From NCBI GenBank assembly GCA_022885665.1, contig JAGQDJ010000132.1, forward strand, positions 1 through 64,000: a DNA stretch of 64,000 nt, in the 5' to 3' direction. This DNA comes from Triops longicaudatus. Lineage: Eukaryota; Arthropoda; Branchiopoda; Notostraca; Triopsidae. This document shows positions 61,201-64,000 of this stretch, piece after piece. The position numbers were made by a program, and so were the translations under genes. The notes beneath the pieces were generated by a model, which saw nothing but the letters and a program-made list of their open reading frames with translations, ran no database searches and was not told the DNA's origin. How positions within the stretch are numbered: the first letter of the stretch is position 1; every line of letters begins with the position of its first letter.

Positions 61201-62994
61201 AAAGTTGCGGGAGGATTCAATGATTCTTGATGACAGTTTTTGGGGTTGAGAATGCAATAAGGCATTGGAAACTTAGTTTAATAACAAAATGAAGCCACGA
61301 ATTTTGCTTTTGTGGCTCGATGTGATGTTCTAAGTGAAATAAAGATTTCGGTTTGCCGATATTGCGTCGATTGAATTACAAATTTCTCGCTGGAAAGTGA
61401 GACACAAAAGTGTGATTTTACAAATAATTATTCTTGCAAGTTAAAAGATGTTTTTTTAATCTTTTTGTCATAATTATTCGTCAAATTAATACTATACTTT
61501 GTAAGAGCAAATGCTATGTCGGACAAAAGCAAAGTTTTATTATTAAAAAGAGATTACAGTAAATATCAGTTTAGAGGGAAAAAAATATTTTTCTGGCATT
61601 CGACATAATGCAATTTTAAAATGCTTATGTAGTTTTACAGTGGTATTTGATCGAACATTTTTGTAAAGTGCTATTTAAAGAAGGTATCCTAAATTGGGTA
61701 ATGTTATGTTCGGACCGAAAGTAGTTCGAAGGTTAGTCATTTCGGGTTGTTTCTTCACGAACGCAGTAAAGTCTCCTTATAACAATTTCGTTCAAAGCAG
61801 GAAAGTGTTCGGAATATCCGAAGTTTGTTACTCAGACGCCTTTGCTGTGCATTTACATATCTCAGGACCTTAAATCCGGTCACTGTACCTGACAGTTCGC
61901 TGTGAAGGGATTCACTGTAAGGAGATTCTTCTATATTTTGATTCTAGTAGTAACCTTCCTTTCTAGAGTGTCCCTTATTTAAAAAATCGTTAGAGCTTCA
62001 TTATTTAAGATATTTAAATGATTTCACTCGCTTTTTCACTTGTGAAACTGCTGTTAAAATAAAACTGGGACACCAATCAAGCCGAGTCTCTACCTGCACG
62101 TACCCGTTTATTACGACGACATCTTACCTGTAGGTCCTACATCACAATTCTCGTTAGAAAAACGATTTTTATGCCTCAATTGATAAGCTTACTCATTAAT
62201 CCAATAAAAAAGTTTAACACTTGATTGTAACAATGAAAAGCAGCGGGGAGTCTCGGAATTTACCCGGAGTTAGCGAAAAAATTGGGCACCATAACAAACA
62301 CATTCGAAATTTGGTTTACCACTTTGCCACTAGGCTTGAGCGCGGGGTTTTCGAAAGCACCAACCACTCGTACGTCAAATGTCCACGGCTCGGTCCCACC
62401 ACTGGCCAACAGTGAAATTTTCACGTACCAAACCCTTCCTTATGAGCTAGGGAAGCCGTGCGAACAAATTCGGTTTTGAATGTCACGTGACCAAAAGGCA
62501 CGGCTTTAACAGTGGGAAATTCATTGTTAGCTAACCGTAAGCCTGTAGCATACGACGGTTGGCTGAAGTTGACAGAGTTAGAAGGTTCGTGAAAACCCCC
62601 GCGCACATATTTTTAAAGGAGAAAAGCAAGTTTACTCCTATTTGATTCGATCGAGTTTAAGTTGTTAAATAGAAGTTATATTAAGATAAGAAAGGGAAAA
62701 TATAAAAATTTGTTAATAGTCCTGATTTGAGAGCCATTATGAATTGGTAGAAAAGTTCAAAAACGTTGCAATCCGCCGTGATGCATTATTACGCACCCCG
62801 CCCTTGTCAGGCTAAGGTATAGAATCGTTAATGCTTCGTTTTCTGTGTTATGTCCAGGTCCCTCATTTTGGGGTCTCATCAATCCGCAATGGATGCTGTG
62901 CAGCAAAGGTCGACGTCAATCACCGATCAATTTGGAAACGGAGAAATTGCTATACGATCCCAACCTCCGATCGCTCCATATCGATAAAAATAAG
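55226..62994 (+). CDS. CA10: Carbonic-anhydrase-related protein of the CA10/CA11 (CARPA/CARPB) group, 5' part
   Basis: Three exons are present: 55226-55277, 57675-57725 and 62858-62994. Phases are 1, 1 and 0, and the gene runs past the right edge. Exon 1 encodes a signal peptide (MIDSATFVVVAFLLLFS). Exon 2 gives STLASWEEWWTYDGIS. Exon 3 gives PSFWGLINPQWMLCSKGRRQ, then SPINLETEKLLYDPNLRSLH and DKNK. These blocks are diagnostic of the secreted, catalytically inactive CA10/CA11 branch, which acts at the neuronal surface (a neurexin ligand in vertebrates). The zinc-histidine region is in exons outside the window, so loss of catalysis is inferred from the family only. Introns are 2.4 and 5.1 kb; the second contains a LINE tail, a pogo-like MITE and a CCTAA-like patch. 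Confidence 0.9.
56480..56720. repeat. Degenerate TTAGG/TTAAG tract in CA10-like intron 1
   Basis: Words such as TTAGGCTAAGTTAG, GTTAAGTTA and TTAGGTTTT fill this interval, on the opposite strand sense to the tract at 53770. Confidence 0.5.
58520..58900 (+). mobile_element. Non-LTR retrotransposon fragment, C-terminal end of ORF2
   Basis: In two adjacent frames: RIQAAEMRFLQRIGGVTL, then QLRWLEHVQRMSAKRLSRKI, then KRPVGRPRTR, a stop, and YERFGIPPSELMFVTQDGAH. RWLxHVxRM and GRPRTRW are the standard C-terminal signature of many LINE ORF2 proteins. Frameshifts and a stop show that it is dead. It lies in intron 2 of the CA10-like gene. Confidence 0.75.
60479..60847 (-). other. GC-rich interval open on both strands, inside CA10-like intron 2
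   Basis: A 122-codon minus frame and a 103-codon plus frame overlap here. The minus frame is basic and Arg/His-rich (HEHARILLRHRPEPRALNLI). Neither shows splice sites in phase with anything nearby or a known domain. It may be a fragment of an unclassified repeat. Confidence 0.2.
61764..61917. mobile_element. pogo-like MITE in CA10-like intron 2
   Basis: The ends CAGTAAAGTCTCCTTATAAC and GTTCGCTGTGAAGGGATTCA...CTG are inverted and match the family at 43869-44557. Length 154 bp. Confidence 0.5.
62250..62620 (-). pseudogene. Possible coding remnant, unassigned
   Basis: Minus-strand frame 62606-62421 (GGFHEPSNSVNFSQPSYATG, then AVPFGHVTFKTEFV) is followed in another frame by SLLASGGTEPWTFDVRVVGA. 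The two look like one broken coding segment. I do not recognise the family, and it may equally be a chance frame. Confidence 0.2.
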
Positions 62995-63039
62995 GTACAG
63001 TACGTATAACTTTCTAGCACCACTTTCACATCTCTTCCT

Positions 63040-64000
63040 TTTCCTTGAAAAATGTCCTTTCCTTTTCACGACCCTCGTTCTCAGAATTTTTTATTTACGC
63101 AGTTCGTCTACCACTTTGCCGGGGTCGACATTACCAAAGACCCTTTTGATATTCAAAAGTAGAGCGGTATAGACTTTTTGATTGTCAAAATTCTCCAGTA
63201 CTGGATTGCAGAGGGACGTTAGAGCATCTGACGTGTACCTTCCTGGTCTAAAAACCCACTGAGAATCGGGCAGGGTGCGATTCTTTTCAAGAAAGGCTTG
63301 AAGTCTTTACTGCTTTTTCCAGTAGCTTAACAAGATTGGGCAGTAACGCTATTGGACGGAAGCTCTTTATTATGGAGTAACCTGTTTTACCTGGTTTTGG
63401 AAGGGGAAGAACCTTTGTTGTTTTCCATAACTTAAGTAAATACTCGAGGGCCTAGGATGCATTGCAAATGTTCAGGACCAATCTACCAATAGTTTGCCAA
63501 ACTGTTTTAAGGACAATTGTTTAAACGTCGTCCTCACCGGCAGCTCTATTCGGCTGCAAACCCTGGAGTAAGTTTGTTATTTCTTTCAGTGAGAATTCCG
63601 ACTTAGAAAAATTTCGCGTGCTTACTAGACCCCCTGGGAGGCAGAAGGGCTTCTTGGCGGATGAAACTTGTGAATCCATGGCTAGCCCTCCTTCCAACAA
63701 ATTTTCTGCTATGTAGTTGAGTTTCGCGCGAACATCTGGGAAAAGTCGCCATCTTCTTGTCGTAGGAGTTCCAGTCAGTTAGTACTGGAATCCTGTCTTA
63801 AAGTGTGATCCAGATTCCAAACTATCCTGTTATTGGGATTGCTCATCCTGTTCATCCAGTATCTGTCTCGGTATCGTCTTGTTTCTGCTCCATTCAGGTT
63901 TCTGGCTGCCTTCCAAGCTTCTTTGAGTCTCTTGCCATCAAATTGACGGAAGTGTGTAACACTTTTGTAGCTTTTTCTGAGATCATTCTGCTCTCTACTC
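63040..64000 (-). mobile_element. Decayed non-LTR retrotransposon, reverse transcriptase region
   Basis: Read on the minus strand in pieces: FSKSEFSLKEITNLLQGLQP then NRAAGEDDV, next KVLPLPKPGKTGYSIIKSFR then PIALLPNLVKLLEKAV, next VYTALLLNIKRVFGNVDPGK. They match, in order, the RT N-terminal block (KxPGxDG), the PKPGK...YRPISLL block and the A motif region of Jockey/I-like LINEs. In the A motif LNIKRVFGNV replaces the usual LDIKGAFDNV, so the catalytic Asp is lost. In-frame stops and frameshifts are frequent. It abuts exon 3 of the CA10-like gene and leaves the window. Confidence 0.82.

Overview
The window is nuclear DNA of an animal and almost certainly of an arthropod. It is AT-rich, its genes are split by GT-AG introns of 68 bp to several kb, and most of the sequence is intron or intergenic. 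The arthropod assignment rests on three genes: a troponin I gene with mutually exclusive copies of one exon, a degenerate seryl-tRNA synthetase paralogue of the SLIMP type, and a carbonic-anhydrase-related protein close to the fly CARP proteins. Class and order cannot be decided from the sequence. I rebuilt the genes by hand from reading frame, splice sites and phase; for the five complete gene models, the exon lengths sum to an exact number of codons.

Layout. 1.56-7.55 kb (minus): a secreted serine protease homologue with a Thr/Pro mucin-like domain of about 330 residues and no catalytic His or Ser. 8-13.9 kb: intergenic, with a complete 146-bp hAT-type MITE, another hAT-like fragment and a degenerate TTAGG-like tract. 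13.95-16.64 kb (minus): two exons of an unrecognised gene whose start lies about 100 bp from that of a lysosomal aspartylglucosaminidase (16.75-20.12 kb, plus), so the two may share a promoter. 20.41-28.18 kb (minus): troponin I, convergent with aspartylglucosaminidase. It has three mutually exclusive exon-6 copies, two micro-exons and a 137-residue Pro/Ala/Glu-rich C-terminal extension. 30.8-32.9 kb: about 20 dispersed, same-strand copies of a 19-bp motif in an otherwise diverged array.

34.9-41.6 kb (minus) is a compact same-strand cluster: an unrecognised multi-exon gene, then a ZNF593/Bud20-type ribosome-biogenesis zinc-finger gene, then an intron-less mitochondrial SLIMP-like gene. A TA-flanked Tigger-like element sits inside a ZNF593 intron. 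43.9-44.6 kb: three adjacent pogo-like MITEs. 47-49.3 kb: a second degenerate repeat field. 49-55 kb: mostly unassigned, with short open frames of doubtful status. 55.2-63 kb (plus): the first three coding exons of a CA10/CA11-like carbonic-anhydrase-related protein, continuing past the right edge. The last kilobase is a decayed non-LTR retrotransposon on the opposite strand.

These are independent housekeeping, muscle and secreted-protein genes rather than one pathway. The points of most interest are the heavy-troponin-like tail of TnI, the mucin-domain pseudoprotease, the spaced-motif array at 31-33 kb, and two unrecognised genes visible only through splice-phase agreement.
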